DNA from: Ferroplasma acidarmanus Fer1
GTDB taxonomy: Archaea > Thermoplasmatota > Thermoplasmata > Thermoplasmatales > Thermoplasmataceae
DNA: 64,000 nt
Direction of reading: 5' to 3'
Assembly: GCF_000152265.2 (NCBI RefSeq)
Contig: NC_021592.1
Coordinates: 1,116,001-1,180,000, forward strand
Notes under the pieces: generated by a model
Told to the model about the DNA's origin: nothing
Databases searched by the model: none
What the model saw: the letters and a program-made list of their open reading frames with translations, nothing else
Position numbers and translations under genes: made by a program
Shown here: positions 41,241 to 50,059 of the stretch, in pieces
Layout: the number at the start of each line of letters is the position of its first letter
Position numbering within the stretch: position 1 is the first letter of the stretch

Positions 41241-42108
41241 TACCATGAACCTAAAATCCCATTATAAAATAATAATTTCGATTATAATTGTGATAATACT
41301 ATTCCTGCCACTGATTATCTACTATTACCCATATAATAATACAGAATACAACAACAATGGTGAAAGTATCAATGTAAAATATTTCCATAATGAATATTCA
41401 ATATATGCCTGCATGTTTAACTCTAATTATTCTGCAAGCTCCTATTCCCTGGGCAATAGTGAATCATACCTGAATACAACATTAACAAACCCGGCATACT
41501 ATCAACTTGAAGGATGTTTAATATCCCATATAAATATAAGCATGAAAAACATCGATGCAAGGTATGTCTATATAGCAACTACAGGCGACAATAATAATCA
41601 ATATGTTCAGATAACAGGCACACATCTCCCAATTAACTGTAAACAAGAAGGGAATAAATGGATTAACAAATATAGTTCATTTGATAATCTCCACAGCATG
41701 GGTATAAACTTTGTTATCCCTAATTTCTACCTGCATAATGGTAATTATAATTTTACCCTTACTGTATCAGCTGGCAAACTGCATAACACATTCAATATCC
41801 ACACTGAGAAGGAGAGTGCAATATACGGCACAGTGGGATTAAAACCGGGATGTTCAGATGGAAATCATAATTATAATGTTTCATACAATTCAACAATGTT
41901 TGTTTACAATATTAACACAAGTTCATTCAAAATTGTAAATATACAAAACGGTCAATTTTATTTCTTTACAAATCCAGGGGATTGGTATAAGATATATTAT
42001 TTAAACGGCGAAAATCTGAGTATGTTCAAGGACAATAGTGCTAATAATATTACTATAATAAAAATGCCATCAAGAATGATTTCTGAGGAATATTATATTT
42101 ATGAGTGA
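41233..42108 (+). CDS. Membrane-anchored surface protein sharing the C-terminal domain
   Basis: 291 residues. A single N-terminal anchor (IIISIIIVIILFLPLIIYYY) with a short positive start places the bulk outside the cell. The external part is Asn/Tyr-rich with sequons, then from about residue 195 the same 'SAIYGTVGLKPGCSDGNHNY' domain as in the upstream gene, identical over 57 bases of DNA. It starts at ATG 41233 (MSDTMNLKSHYK), overlapping the previous stop; ATG 41245 is an alternative. A third, broken copy follows directly. Confidence 0.72.
   Translation: MSDTMNLKSHYKIIISIIIVIILFLPLIIYYYPYNNTEYNNNGESINVKYFHNEYSIYACMFNSNYSASSYSLGNSESYLNTTLTNPAYYQLEGCLISHINISMKNIDARYVYIATTGDNNNQYVQITGTHLPINCKQEGNKWINKYSSFDNLHSMGINFVIPNFYLHNGNYNFTLTVSAGKLHNTFNIHTEKESAIYGTVGLKPGCSDGNHNYNVSYNSTMFVYNINTSSFKIVNIQNGQFYFFTNPGDWYKIYYLNGENLSMFKDNSANNITIIKMPSRMISEEYYIYE
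41818..41874 (+). repeat. 57-bp identical block, copy B
   Basis: Second copy of the block at 40950-41006, in the second surface-protein gene, in the same reading frame of the shared domain. Sequence on both sides diverges at once, so the identical part is sharply bounded. Confidence 0.9.
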
Positions 42109-42757
42109 TACCATGACCCTAAAATCCCATTATAAAATAATAATTTCGATTATAATTGTGATAATACTATTCCTGCCACTGATCATCTACTATTACCCAT
42201 ATAATAATACAGAATACAACAACAATGGTGAAAGTATTAATGTAAAATATTTCCATAATGAATATTCAAGTCTCTCTTAAACATTGGATGGGTATATAAG
42301 CAATCCAATTTCTTCACTCCCATAGAAATGTTGGTATGGTGAATTCCCAGGCAAGAGAGAATTTCATTGTCTCTTAATTATTCTGGATTCTTGAAATCCT
42401 GGGATTACCAGAACACCGCCTTGGGCCGGTTATTTGCCCATTCTGCAAGTGCCTTGTTCAGATCAGGAACTATTGTTGTGTTGATTAAATCGATGAAATG
42501 TCTCTTCATTCCAAGATCTTTTCTATATATATACCAACTCTTTCACGTATAGATCAACTTTCACCTCTAGTACATACAATATTTCTCACGAGACGGTGTT
42601 TTAGGCAATAATTCACTGCCTAGCATAATAAGTATGAATCACCCATTTATATACCCATTAAGGGTTGATTAGATCCATATTCAATATATGCCTGCATGTT
42701 CAACTCTAATTATTCTGCAAGCTCCTATTCCCTAGGCAATAGTGAATTATACCGTTA
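42101..42757 (+). pseudogene. Truncated third copy of the surface-protein gene, split by an insertion
   Basis: 42101-42269 repeats 41233-41401 with only about three substitutions (MSDTMTLKSHYK start, same anchor), and 42677-42757 continues the match to about 41468 before it ends abruptly. A 407-bp element separates the two parts. The reading frame now stops at TAA 42280 after 59 codons. The rest of the gene, including its C-terminal domain, has been lost, so a second event removed the 3' part. Confidence 0.9.
42270..42676. mobile_element. 407-bp MITE-like insertion with 8-bp target duplication
   Basis: The interrupted gene copy defines both ends exactly. The target octamer ATATTCAA occurs at 42262-42269 and again at 42677-42684. 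ATGGGTATATAA begins exactly 19 bases in from each end (42288-42299 forward and 42647-42658 inverted), so the ends are imperfect terminal inverted repeats of about 30 bases. The inside has no intact transposase; a 34-codon minus-strand frame (MKRHFIDLINTTIVPDLNKA) could be a fragment of one. An 8-bp duplication suits a DDE-type element moved in trans. Confidence 0.85.
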
Positions 42758-43181
42758 AAATGTTTTCTGTGGATTAATAGTATGCATGCCCCTGTAACTA
42801 TTTCGGGCATACTCGGGTATAATGGTTTTAACCATATACAATTGTGGTTACAATACTTAATTTTGACATATAAATTTACATCTAGATTAACAGGATTTTT
42901 CAGTTCGGGCAGATTATGCGTCATCAGGTATGAATGCACGAATTCATAAAATAGCTCAATAAAGACCTGGTAAGTCCTTCTTGTATTCAAGCTGGATATC
43001 TGAGGCTCGCTTATACATCATCTCGTATAATAATTTTAATCACAACACCATTATGTAAGTTTAAGTTCTATCGGTGAAACAGGATTACTCACTGCTTTAG
43101 CATGAGACAGCTCACCGTGGCAAATATTGTCTAACTTTACATATAAGGGTATCTGTTAATTTAGAGATTGATTATAATTAT
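42758..43181. other. Unassigned fragment after the broken copy
   Basis: About 420 bases without an intact gene. On the minus strand two adjoining frames, one starting MMYKRASDIQLEYKKDL and one with 'YEFVHSYLMTHNLPELKNPV', could be joined by a single frameshift near 42957, which looks like a decayed protein, perhaps from an insertion sequence; I do not recognise the family. The right end holds the AT-rich promoter region of iorA. Confidence 0.4.
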
Positions 43182-45071
43182 ATGATATATATGGCAGACC
43201 TTGTCCAGTTCATTGATAGTAAAATTGAAAAGAACCCAGTTTTTCTTCTCGGCAACGAAGCGATTGCACGTGGAGCAGTCGAGGCTGGAATCGAATTTGC
43301 ATCCAGTTATCCGGGTACCCCTTCAAGTGAAGTAGGAGAGACGCTTTCTCATGTTGCAGACAAACTGGGGATCAAATTTCTCTATTCAGTAAACGAAAAA
43401 GTGGCACTTGAAAGTGCCTTTGCCGCCTCCATTTCAGGAATGAGATCACTGGTTTTCATGAAGCATGTGGGTTTGAATGTTGCGTCCGATCCCTTCGTCA
43501 GTATTGTCTATACAGGGACAAGGGGTGGGCTGGTAATCATGACAGCCGATGATCCTTCAATGTTCTCTTCACAGAATGAACAGGATAACAGGCATTACGC
43601 TGATCTTGCACACATTCCAATGATTGAACCTTCAAATCCCCAGGAGGCCAAAGACTTCGTGAAAGCAGCCTTTGAACTTTCCGAAAAGTACCATATTCCA
43701 GTCCTGTTCAGGACAACAACAAGAGTTAGCCATATGAGAGGTCCGGTCAATGTTGGAGAAATACCCAAAATAAAGGGAACCAGAAGAGTTTTTGAAAGAG
43801 ATCCAGAAAGATTTGTAAGCCTGCCAGTCAACGCAATTGGATTGAAAAAAATGCTCATGGAAAAACTTGGTGAAATTGCAGTGGAATCTGACATGTCATT
43901 CATGAATAAGGCGCAATCTAACATGGTCAGTGAAATTGGTGCAATAACATCAGGTTCAGGATACAATTCCCTTATGGATGCAGTAGCTTCTCATTCTATT
44001 GAAATAGACGTCCTGAAGATCGGCTTCACCAACCCTTTACCCCGAGGAATGATTGCCGAATTTCTGAGAAAACATGATAAAGTGGTGATAGTTGAAGAAC
44101 TGGACCCCTACATGGAAGAAAAGATCAGGGCAATTGCGCAGATAAATGGAATCAGAACCAGGATCTATGGAAAACTTGATGGTTATTTTCCCCTAGTTTA
44201 TGAACTGAATCCGGATGCTGTGCTTCAATCCCTGGCCAGAATTTTAAATATGCCAGGATATATTCAGGGCAAATCACCAAAAACAGGAGTGGATCTCCCA
44301 CCCAGGCCACCTGTTCTATGCCCAGGATGTCCCCACAGGGGTACTTATTACGTGGTTAAAAGATCAGTCAGAATGTCAAACATCAAAAATCCAATATATG
44401 CATCAGATATAGGTTGTTATTCACTTGGTACTTATGACCCATTTGATGAGGCAGACACCTTAATATCCATGGGGTCGTCTATTGGTGTAGCAAATGGTTT
44501 TTCCATGGTTACCGATCAGAAGGTCATAGCATTCATAGGAGATTCAACCTTTTACCATTCTGGCATTCCGCCATTAATAAACGCCGTGCACAACAACCTG
44601 AACATGCTTGTTATTATAATGGATAATGGCACAACAGCAATGACAGGTCAGCAACCAAATCCAGGGAATGAATTGGATTATAATGGAAAGCCCGTTACTG
44701 GAATTCCAATAGAGGATGTTGTGAGGGGAATTGGTGTAAGTAATGTATCTTTGCTGGATCCCTATAATCTCAAGGAGTCTTTTGCAACTATAAACAGGTC
44801 GTTGCACCAGACCGGAGTTTCAGTTATCATCTCAAGAAGGGAATGTGCCATAATTCGTGATAGAAAACTCCGTAAGAATGGTGAAATTGAGATTTATACG
44901 GTAAACCAGGATAAGTGCGGCAAATGTATGAATTGCGTGGAGAATTTCTCGTGTCCAGCACTGTTTATAGAAAAGGGTGAGATACAGATTAACCCCTCGA
45001 TTTGCGATGGTTGTGGGGTATGTGCTGAACCACTTGTCTGCCCATTCAATGCAATAGAGGTGAAGAAATGA
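43182..45071 (+). CDS. iorA: Indolepyruvate:ferredoxin oxidoreductase, alpha subunit
   Basis: TPP-dependent subunit that oxidatively decarboxylates aryl pyruvates from aromatic amino acids. 629 residues. 'ALESAFAASISGMRSLVFMKHVGLNVASDP' in outline is the usual N-terminal block, the TPP region is 'FIGDSTFYHSG...MDNGTTAMTGQQPNPG', and the C-terminus is a 2[4Fe-4S] ferredoxin domain with 'CGKCMNC' and 'CDGCGVC'. ATG 43182 or 43191 could start it. It overlaps iorB by 4 bases. Confidence 0.95.
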   Translation: MIYMADLVQFIDSKIEKNPVFLLGNEAIARGAVEAGIEFASSYPGTPSSEVGETLSHVADKLGIKFLYSVNEKVALESAFAASISGMRSLVFMKHVGLNVASDPFVSIVYTGTRGGLVIMTADDPSMFSSQNEQDNRHYADLAHIPMIEPSNPQEAKDFVKAAFELSEKYHIPVLFRTTTRVSHMRGPVNVGEIPKIKGTRRVFERDPERFVSLPVNAIGLKKMLMEKLGEIAVESDMSFMNKAQSNMVSEIGAITSGSGYNSLMDAVASHSIEIDVLKIGFTNPLPRGMIAEFLRKHDKVVIVEELDPYMEEKIRAIAQINGIRTRIYGKLDGYFPLVYELNPDAVLQSLARILNMPGYIQGKSPKTGVDLPPRPPVLCPGCPHRGTYYVVKRSVRMSNIKNPIYASDIGCYSLGTYDPFDEADTLISMGSSIGVANGFSMVTDQKVIAFIGDSTFYHSGIPPLINAVHNNLNMLVIIMDNGTTAMTGQQPNPGNELDYNGKPVTGIPIEDVVRGIGVSNVSLLDPYNLKESFATINRSLHQTGVSVIISRRECAIIRDRKLRKNGEIEIYTVNQDKCGKCMNCVENFSCPALFIEKGEIQINPSICDGCGVCAEPLVCPFNAIEVKK

Positions 45072-45700
45072 CTTATAATATTAGACTTGCTGGGGTTGGT
45101 GGGCAGGGGATAATAACCGCAGGAAATATAATCTCAGAAGCTGCAATGAGGTCAGGGCAAAAAGTTATCATGTCAGAGATTCATGGGCTCTCGCAAAGAG
45201 GCGGTTCTGTCACAGTCGACGTGAGGATTGGAGACTGTTATGGGCCCATTATTTCACAGAGTTCCTGCGATCTTGTCATTGGGCTTGAATTAATAGAAAC
45301 ATTTCGTGCGATCGAATCCTTTGAAAACGTTGGAACAGCACTTATGAGCACAGAGAAAATCAATCCAATATCCCTGAGCATGCATAAGAAGGAATATCCA
45401 TGCTTGGAGGACCTGATGGAAAAATACGGCATGGGAACAAGGATATACCCTGTTGAGGCAGGAGAGATAGCAATGGAAGCAGGATCATCAAAAGCGGTTA
45501 ACATAGTAATGATCGGTGTAGCACTTGGTTTAAATCTATTTCCCATGACTGCCGATGAAGTTGTTTATGTTTTAAAAGACACATTTCCCGAGAAAAAACT
45601 CGGCATTAACATGAAAGCACTTGAACTTGGAATTGCACTGTCTGGGCGTATGAAAACCAATATTCGGGAAAATTCAACAATACAGAACAGAAGTTCTTAA
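45068..45700 (+). CDS. iorB: Indolepyruvate:ferredoxin oxidoreductase, beta subunit
   Basis: 210 residues, the gamma-domain partner of IorA. 'YNIRLAGVGGQGIITAGNII', 'SEIHGLSQRGGSVTVDVRIG' and 'VIGLELIETFRAI' are typical. The ATG overlaps the iorA stop (ATGA), so the two subunits are made together. Downstream 210 bases have no gene. Confidence 0.94.
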   Translation: MTYNIRLAGVGGQGIITAGNIISEAAMRSGQKVIMSEIHGLSQRGGSVTVDVRIGDCYGPIISQSSCDLVIGLELIETFRAIESFENVGTALMSTEKINPISLSMHKKEYPCLEDLMEKYGMGTRIYPVEAGEIAMEAGSSKAVNIVMIGVALGLNLFPMTADEVVYVLKDTFPEKKLGINMKALELGIALSGRMKTNIRENSTIQNRSS

Positions 45701-45757
45701 CTACAGGAAGCAGAATGCCGTTTCAAATGTGCACGTTTCAAATCCCAGCAGAGTACT

Positions 45758-45795
45758 GAGATGCCTAAAAGGTGTCCTTAACTCACAGGCATCTC
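45758..45795. repeat. Perfect 9-bp inverted repeat after iorB
   Basis: GAGATGCCT at 45758-45766 pairs with AGGCATCTC at 45787-45795 around a 20-base loop. A direct repeat CGTTTCAAAT lies just upstream (near 45719 and 45735). It may be a transcript-end hairpin or the end of a lost element. No function can be assigned. Confidence 0.6.
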
Positions 45796-45912
45796 TTAAG
45801 GTGTGAAACTTCTCCATAAATCCTATAAAAACATAATATCAGAATATGTAGTATTGTCCATTAACAGTCAGAATCCCATAAAGAATTATTAATAATATTG
45901 GGATTACCTCCC

Positions 45913-47163
45913 ATGAGTATTCTGATCAAGGATGGAACAGTAATCACAGAAAATGATACCAGGGATATAATACATGGCAACATTCTGGTAGAGGGAAATA
46001 AAATAGCATATGTGGGAAAAGAGAAACCAGACCATGATGAGGAAATAAATGCTAAAAACAGGGTTATCATTCCAGGATTCATTAATACACATACACATGT
46101 TGGCATGAGTGGATTCAAGGGGTTACTCGATGACATTGTACTTTCAGAATTTCTGGACAAAACGTCAAAACTTGATTCACAGCGGACAGATGAAGGCATT
46201 TATAATTCCAGCCTTCTTGGCATGAACGAGATGATAAACTCAGGAACCACATCCTTTGTTGACCTTTATTATTCAGAAGATATTGTAGAGAAAGCTGTGG
46301 AGAAAATCGGCATGAGAGGCTTCCTTGCATGGGCCACCCTTGATCAGGAATTTACTACACAGAGAGGCGACCCTGTAAAAAATGCAGAGGCCTTTATCAG
46401 AAAGGAACACCCGGGCACTGTAATTCCTATGGCCGGCATTCAGGGCATATACGTATCATCTGATGAGAACTATTACCGCGTAAAAGAACTGGCTGAAAAA
46501 TACAACGTTATGGTGCACACACATCTTTCTGAGACCAGAAAAGAGGTATATGATTTTGTAAAAACACATAACGAACGGCCTGTGGAACATCTTGGCGCAA
46601 TAGGTTTCCTGTCAGATAGAATTATTGCTGCCCACTGCGTCTGGATTACGTTGAATGAAATCAAGATTCTTTCAAAATATAAGACTTCAGTTTCATGGAA
46701 TGCAATAAGCAATGCCAAGCTTTCATCCGGTGGCATAGCACCTGTACCAGAACTGTTATCCAATAATGTGAACGTCTCTCTAGGAACCGACAGCTCAGGA
46801 AGCAACAACTCTCTGAACATGTTTGAGGAGATGAAATATTCCGCAATATCAATAAACAACGACCGCTGGTCAGCCGACACTGTAAAATCACAGCAGATCA
46901 TGGATATGGCCACCAGAAATGCGGGAATTGCATTAAAATCCCCCATAGGAATAATTCGTGAGGGATACCTTGCCGATCTGGTTATACTTGACATGAACAA
47001 ATACAATACAATGCCATATAATGATTCTAATATAGTCAATAATATAGTGTTTTCAGCCAACCCTGAGAATGTAGAATCGGTTATGGTAAATGGAAAAATT
47101 ATCCGCTCAAAGAATTTTAACACCACGGAAGAGTCAAAATTTGCGGAAGTAAATTATTTATAA
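45913..47163 (+). CDS. mtaD: 5-methylthioadenosine/S-adenosylhomocysteine deaminase
   Basis: Amidohydrolase of about 416 residues that deaminates the adenine of MTA or SAH. Metal ligands are seen in 'NTHTHVGM', 'VHTHLSET', 'AAHCVW' and 'GTDSSGSNN', and the family composite barrel ends 'GYLADLVILDMNKYN'. ATG 45913 is chosen; an in-frame TTG at 45898 is less likely. With MtnA at 25726 it suggests methylthio-group salvage by an inosine-type route in archaea. Related chlorohydrolases and guanine deaminases are less good fits. It is 19 bases before the DUF6159 gene. Confidence 0.87.
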   Translation: MSILIKDGTVITENDTRDIIHGNILVEGNKIAYVGKEKPDHDEEINAKNRVIIPGFINTHTHVGMSGFKGLLDDIVLSEFLDKTSKLDSQRTDEGIYNSSLLGMNEMINSGTTSFVDLYYSEDIVEKAVEKIGMRGFLAWATLDQEFTTQRGDPVKNAEAFIRKEHPGTVIPMAGIQGIYVSSDENYYRVKELAEKYNVMVHTHLSETRKEVYDFVKTHNERPVEHLGAIGFLSDRIIAAHCVWITLNEIKILSKYKTSVSWNAISNAKLSSGGIAPVPELLSNNVNVSLGTDSSGSNNSLNMFEEMKYSAISINNDRWSADTVKSQQIMDMATRNAGIALKSPIGIIREGYLADLVILDMNKYNTMPYNDSNIVNNIVFSANPENVESVMVNGKIIRSKNFNTTEESKFAEVNYL

Positions 47164-47182
47164 CCCATAATAATACACTTCT

Positions 47183-48049
47183 ATGTTTGAAAGCCTAAAA
47201 AGCGGCTGGAAACTCGCGAAACAGGTTAGAAAGAGTATTTCAGGCAATAAAAAATTATATTTATATCCCGTAATAACTGGCCTGATCAGCGGTATCATAT
47301 TCATTGCCACCTTTGTTCTGCTCATTCTTGAGGTACCTGTTACACCCTATTCTGATTATTATTATATTCTGGGTATTTTTCTGGCATATGTATTCACGTA
47401 CTTCGTTGCAACCTTGCTGATAATAGCCATGATGATATCTTACCGTGGTTACAGGTCTGGAAATCCGGTTTCCATGGGACAAGCCCTATCCATTTCAAGG
47501 CAGTACTCAGGCAAGGCATTTGAATGGGCAATACTCTATAGCGTGCTTTTGATGATACTGAGAGCAATAGAATCACGGGTCAGGGGAATAGGCGGCATAA
47601 TTATTGCTTCAATGGGATCATTTGCAATAACTGTGGCTACTTTTTTTGTAGTTCCATCTATACTTGATTATAAACTTGGGCCCATAAGAGCAATAGAGAA
47701 AAGTGTGGAAACAATAAAATCCCATTTTGGAAACACATTCGGCGGTGTCATATACATAGATATTTATACACTTATTTTCACAGGTTCCGGTTTCATATTA
47801 CTGTTACTCTCAGTAGTTCTTGCAGGGGCAGGAATATCCTTTGCTGTCATCCTTCCCATTATAATAATTGCCGTGCTTTTGATAATTCTTGGATTGATAC
47901 TCAACTTTACATATACTAATATTTTCAAATTAATTCTGTTTGATTATATCAACGGCAAAGGACTGCCGGATGGACTGGATGAAAACCTGATAAATTCATC
48001 AATCAGGCGTAAGGGTGGAACTGGTGGTTTTGGGAATATGCCATTTTGA
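47183..48049 (+). CDS. DUF6159-like membrane protein
   Basis: 288 residues with about six helices. It begins 'MFESLKSGWKLAKQVRKSIS', a short amphipathic start typical of DUF6159 proteins, and has 'IEKSVETIKSHFGNTFGGVI' between helices and a Gly-rich cytosolic tail 'RRKGGTGGFGNMPF'. Function unknown. The start lies 19 bases after mtaD, so the two may be co-transcribed. Confidence 0.7.
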   Translation: MFESLKSGWKLAKQVRKSISGNKKLYLYPVITGLISGIIFIATFVLLILEVPVTPYSDYYYILGIFLAYVFTYFVATLLIIAMMISYRGYRSGNPVSMGQALSISRQYSGKAFEWAILYSVLLMILRAIESRVRGIGGIIIASMGSFAITVATFFVVPSILDYKLGPIRAIEKSVETIKSHFGNTFGGVIYIDIYTLIFTGSGFILLLLSVVLAGAGISFAVILPIIIIAVLLIILGLILNFTYTNIFKLILFDYINGKGLPDGLDENLINSSIRRKGGTGGFGNMPF

Positions 48050-48133
48050 ATTACGCATTCAATAAAAAGTACTAAATAGCCATATAGATATAAAAATATA
48101 TAAAGGCTTAAAATATTAACCAAAGGATAAGAT

Positions 48134-48523
48134 ATGAGCTGGACAGAAGCTGAAGTTAGGGAATTAAAAGTAGGAAGATACATGTTAATAGATGATTCAC
48201 CCTGTAAAATAGTTGATATTACAATGTCAAAACCAGGTAAACACGGTGAAGCAAAAGGGCGAATTGTCGCCATAGGAGTATTTGATGGGCAGAAGCACAG
48301 TGTTGTTTACCCAGTGAAACATAAAATCAAGGTTCCTATAATCGTTAAAAAGAATGCACAGATACTTTCTATTGCAAATAATGAAGCACAGATGATGGAT
48401 TCTGAAAGTTTTGAAACATTTATTTTGCCAATAGAGCCAGAAGATCAGGATAAATTAAAACCGGGAATGGAGGTGCCATATTGGGAAGCTATGGGAAAAA
48501 GGAAAATAATGCTGCAGAATTAA
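48134..48523 (+). CDS. Translation factor eIF5A (hypusine-containing)
   Basis: 129 residues with an SH3-like and an OB-fold domain. The hypusine loop '[15 protein letters not shown]' carries Lys36, the site modified by deoxyhypusine synthase (gene at 29675). The factor relieves ribosome stalling. A TATA box AAAATATATAAAGG at 48093-48106 and a purine-rich AAAGGATAA before the ATG give a short leader. Its TAA overlaps the agmatinase ATG (TAATG), suggesting that polyamine supply and the factor are made together. Confidence 0.96.
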   Translation: MSWTEAEVRELKVGRYMLIDDSPCKIVDITMSKPGKHGEAKGRIVAIGVFDGQKHSVVYPVKHKIKVPIIVKKNAQILSIANNEAQMMDSESFETFILPIEPEDQDKLKPGMEVPYWEAMGKRKIMLQN

Positions 48524-49386
48524 TGTCGCAGTTTTCCAATCTAAAAATTGCTGACGCGCTGGCCAGCTATGAAGATGCAGATTATGTGATATTCGGGGCC
48601 CCATTCGATAATACGTCCAGTTACAGGAGAGGTTCCAGGCTGGCACCCAATTCCATACGGGCTGCCTATGATAATCTTGAATCATATGAGGTAAATTATG
48701 GTATAAACCTTCTCGATGCAAAAATATGTGACCTTGGGGACCTCCCGGTTTATGAGGATGTTGATTATATACTCAGTGAGATTGAAACGGCCACTGCTAC
48801 AATATTCCACGACAAGAAAATACCGGTAATGCTTGGTGGTGAGCACTCCCTTACAGTAGGTGCACTGCGCAACCTTAAAGATATTACAATGGTAATTATT
48901 GACGCCCATTCTGATTTCAGGGATTCATATATGGGCAATAAGAATAACCATGCATGTGTTACAAGAAGGGCTCTTGAACTCCTGGGTAAAAACAAAATAA
49001 TCTCAATAGGGACAAGGTCAACATCATACGAGGAAATAGCTTCAGGAGAATATGAAAATGTTAGATTCATCTCAGCAAATGAGGTCCGTGCATCAGGCAT
49101 AGATGAAGTTATAAGCGAAGTTATGGAAAAAACATCGGATAGGGTTTATTTCTCCATTGATATGGATGGTTTCGACCCGGCATATGCACCTGGCGTTGGA
49201 ACTCCAGAGCCATACGGGCTTACATCATATGATGTTCGCAGCATATTAACATCAATATCAGATAGAATAATTGGTTTTGATATAAATGAAATGACGCCAC
49301 TATACGATAATGGCAATACATCAATGCTTGCTGCAAAATTAATTCAGGATTTTATAGCGAGCCGTGAAAAGGCCCTAAAAAAATAA
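48523..49386 (+). CDS. speB: Agmatinase (ureohydrolase family)
   Basis: Hydrolyses agmatine, or an aminopropyl derivative, to put the polyamine pathway in motion. Binuclear manganese ligands are in 'GGEHSLT', 'DAHSDFRDS' and 'SIDMDGFDPAYAPGVGTPEP'. The ATG at 48523 sits in the stop of eIF5A (TAATG) and gives 287 residues starting '[15 protein letters not shown]'; the frame continues upstream to TTG 48481, which is unlikely. The product spermidine feeds hypusine formation on the neighbouring eIF5A. Confidence 0.92.
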   Translation: MSQFSNLKIADALASYEDADYVIFGAPFDNTSSYRRGSRLAPNSIRAAYDNLESYEVNYGINLLDAKICDLGDLPVYEDVDYILSEIETATATIFHDKKIPVMLGGEHSLTVGALRNLKDITMVIIDAHSDFRDSYMGNKNNHACVTRRALELLGKNKIISIGTRSTSYEEIASGEYENVRFISANEVRASGIDEVISEVMEKTSDRVYFSIDMDGFDPAYAPGVGTPEPYGLTSYDVRSILTSISDRIIGFDINEMTPLYDNGNTSMLAAKLIQDFIASREKALKK

Positions 49387-49388
49387 AT

Positions 49389-49919
49389 TTATAATCCCAT
49401 TTTTGAAGTTATTTCTTTTCCCTTTGTTATTATTACCTTGCATGGTGTAGGCAATTTTATGGAAGCTTTCTTTAAAGCATCTTTCATGGTTTTAGCGCTG
49501 GCTCTGTCTACCTTCCCAACCATAATAATTTCTCCAATATGGACTCTTGCGGCTGTTCCTACCGGTTTTCCAAAAGCCATTCTCATACCACTGGATATCC
49601 TATCAGCACCTGCTCCGGTAGCCATTTTATGTTCACGGATTACCTGGTGCGGGTACACGCGTATATGAAGGAAATAATTTCCAGCTCCCACGTTTTCAAG
49701 TAATTTCCTGTTAATAGAAATTCTTGCAGCTTCCAGGGCTGTATGCCTTATCTGGCACGCTTCTTCTGCTACTAATTGCATTTCAATTTCAAATTCCCTT
49801 TTCTGGTTACCCTGTACGAATGTGGTAATCTTGGGGTAAGGAACCCCGCCCATAAACTCCTTTCTCGTATATGCTGGGCCTGAAATCTTTGAATACATTC
49901 TTGCTGGTTTAGTTACCAT
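49389..49919 (-). CDS. rpl10e: 50S ribosomal protein L10e (uL16)
   Basis: 176 residues, full length. 'ARMYSKISGPAYTRKEFMGG', 'ISINRKLLENVGAGNYFLHI', 'PHQVIREHKMATGAGADRIS' and 'FGKPVGTAARVHIGEIIMVG' are diagnostic. A TATA box TTTTTATACGCG lies about 25 bases upstream at 49943-49954, so it is probably leaderless and monocistronic. It is convergent with agmatinase, with stop codons 2 bases apart. Confidence 0.97.
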   Translation of the reverse strand: MVTKPARMYSKISGPAYTRKEFMGGVPYPKITTFVQGNQKREFEIEMQLVAEEACQIRHTALEAARISINRKLLENVGAGNYFLHIRVYPHQVIREHKMATGAGADRISSGMRMAFGKPVGTAARVHIGEIIMVGKVDRASAKTMKDALKKASIKLPTPCKVIITKGKEITSKMGL

Positions 49920-49942
49920 AATAATCTATTCATGAATTCATG

Positions 49943-49955
49943 CGCGTATAAAAAC
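49943..49955 (-). promoter_or_regulatory. TATA box of rpl10e
   Basis: On the minus strand TTTTTATACGCG precedes the rpl10e ATG (49919) by about 25-30 bases, the spacing of leaderless archaeal genes. Confidence 0.6.
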
Positions 49956-50059
49956 ATTTACGAAAATATCCGGTAAAAAATTTTATAGCTCCATCCAGGA
50001 ATTCAAAAAAATATTGCTATTTGATTATTAAACTAAAGTAATTTATCCAGTGGCAGTTA

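Noticed and set aside
42706-42990. 94-codon minus-strand frame as a gene
   Set aside because: It crosses the border between the broken surface-gene copy and unrelated DNA, so at least one end is accidental; it is recorded only as a possible decayed fragment.
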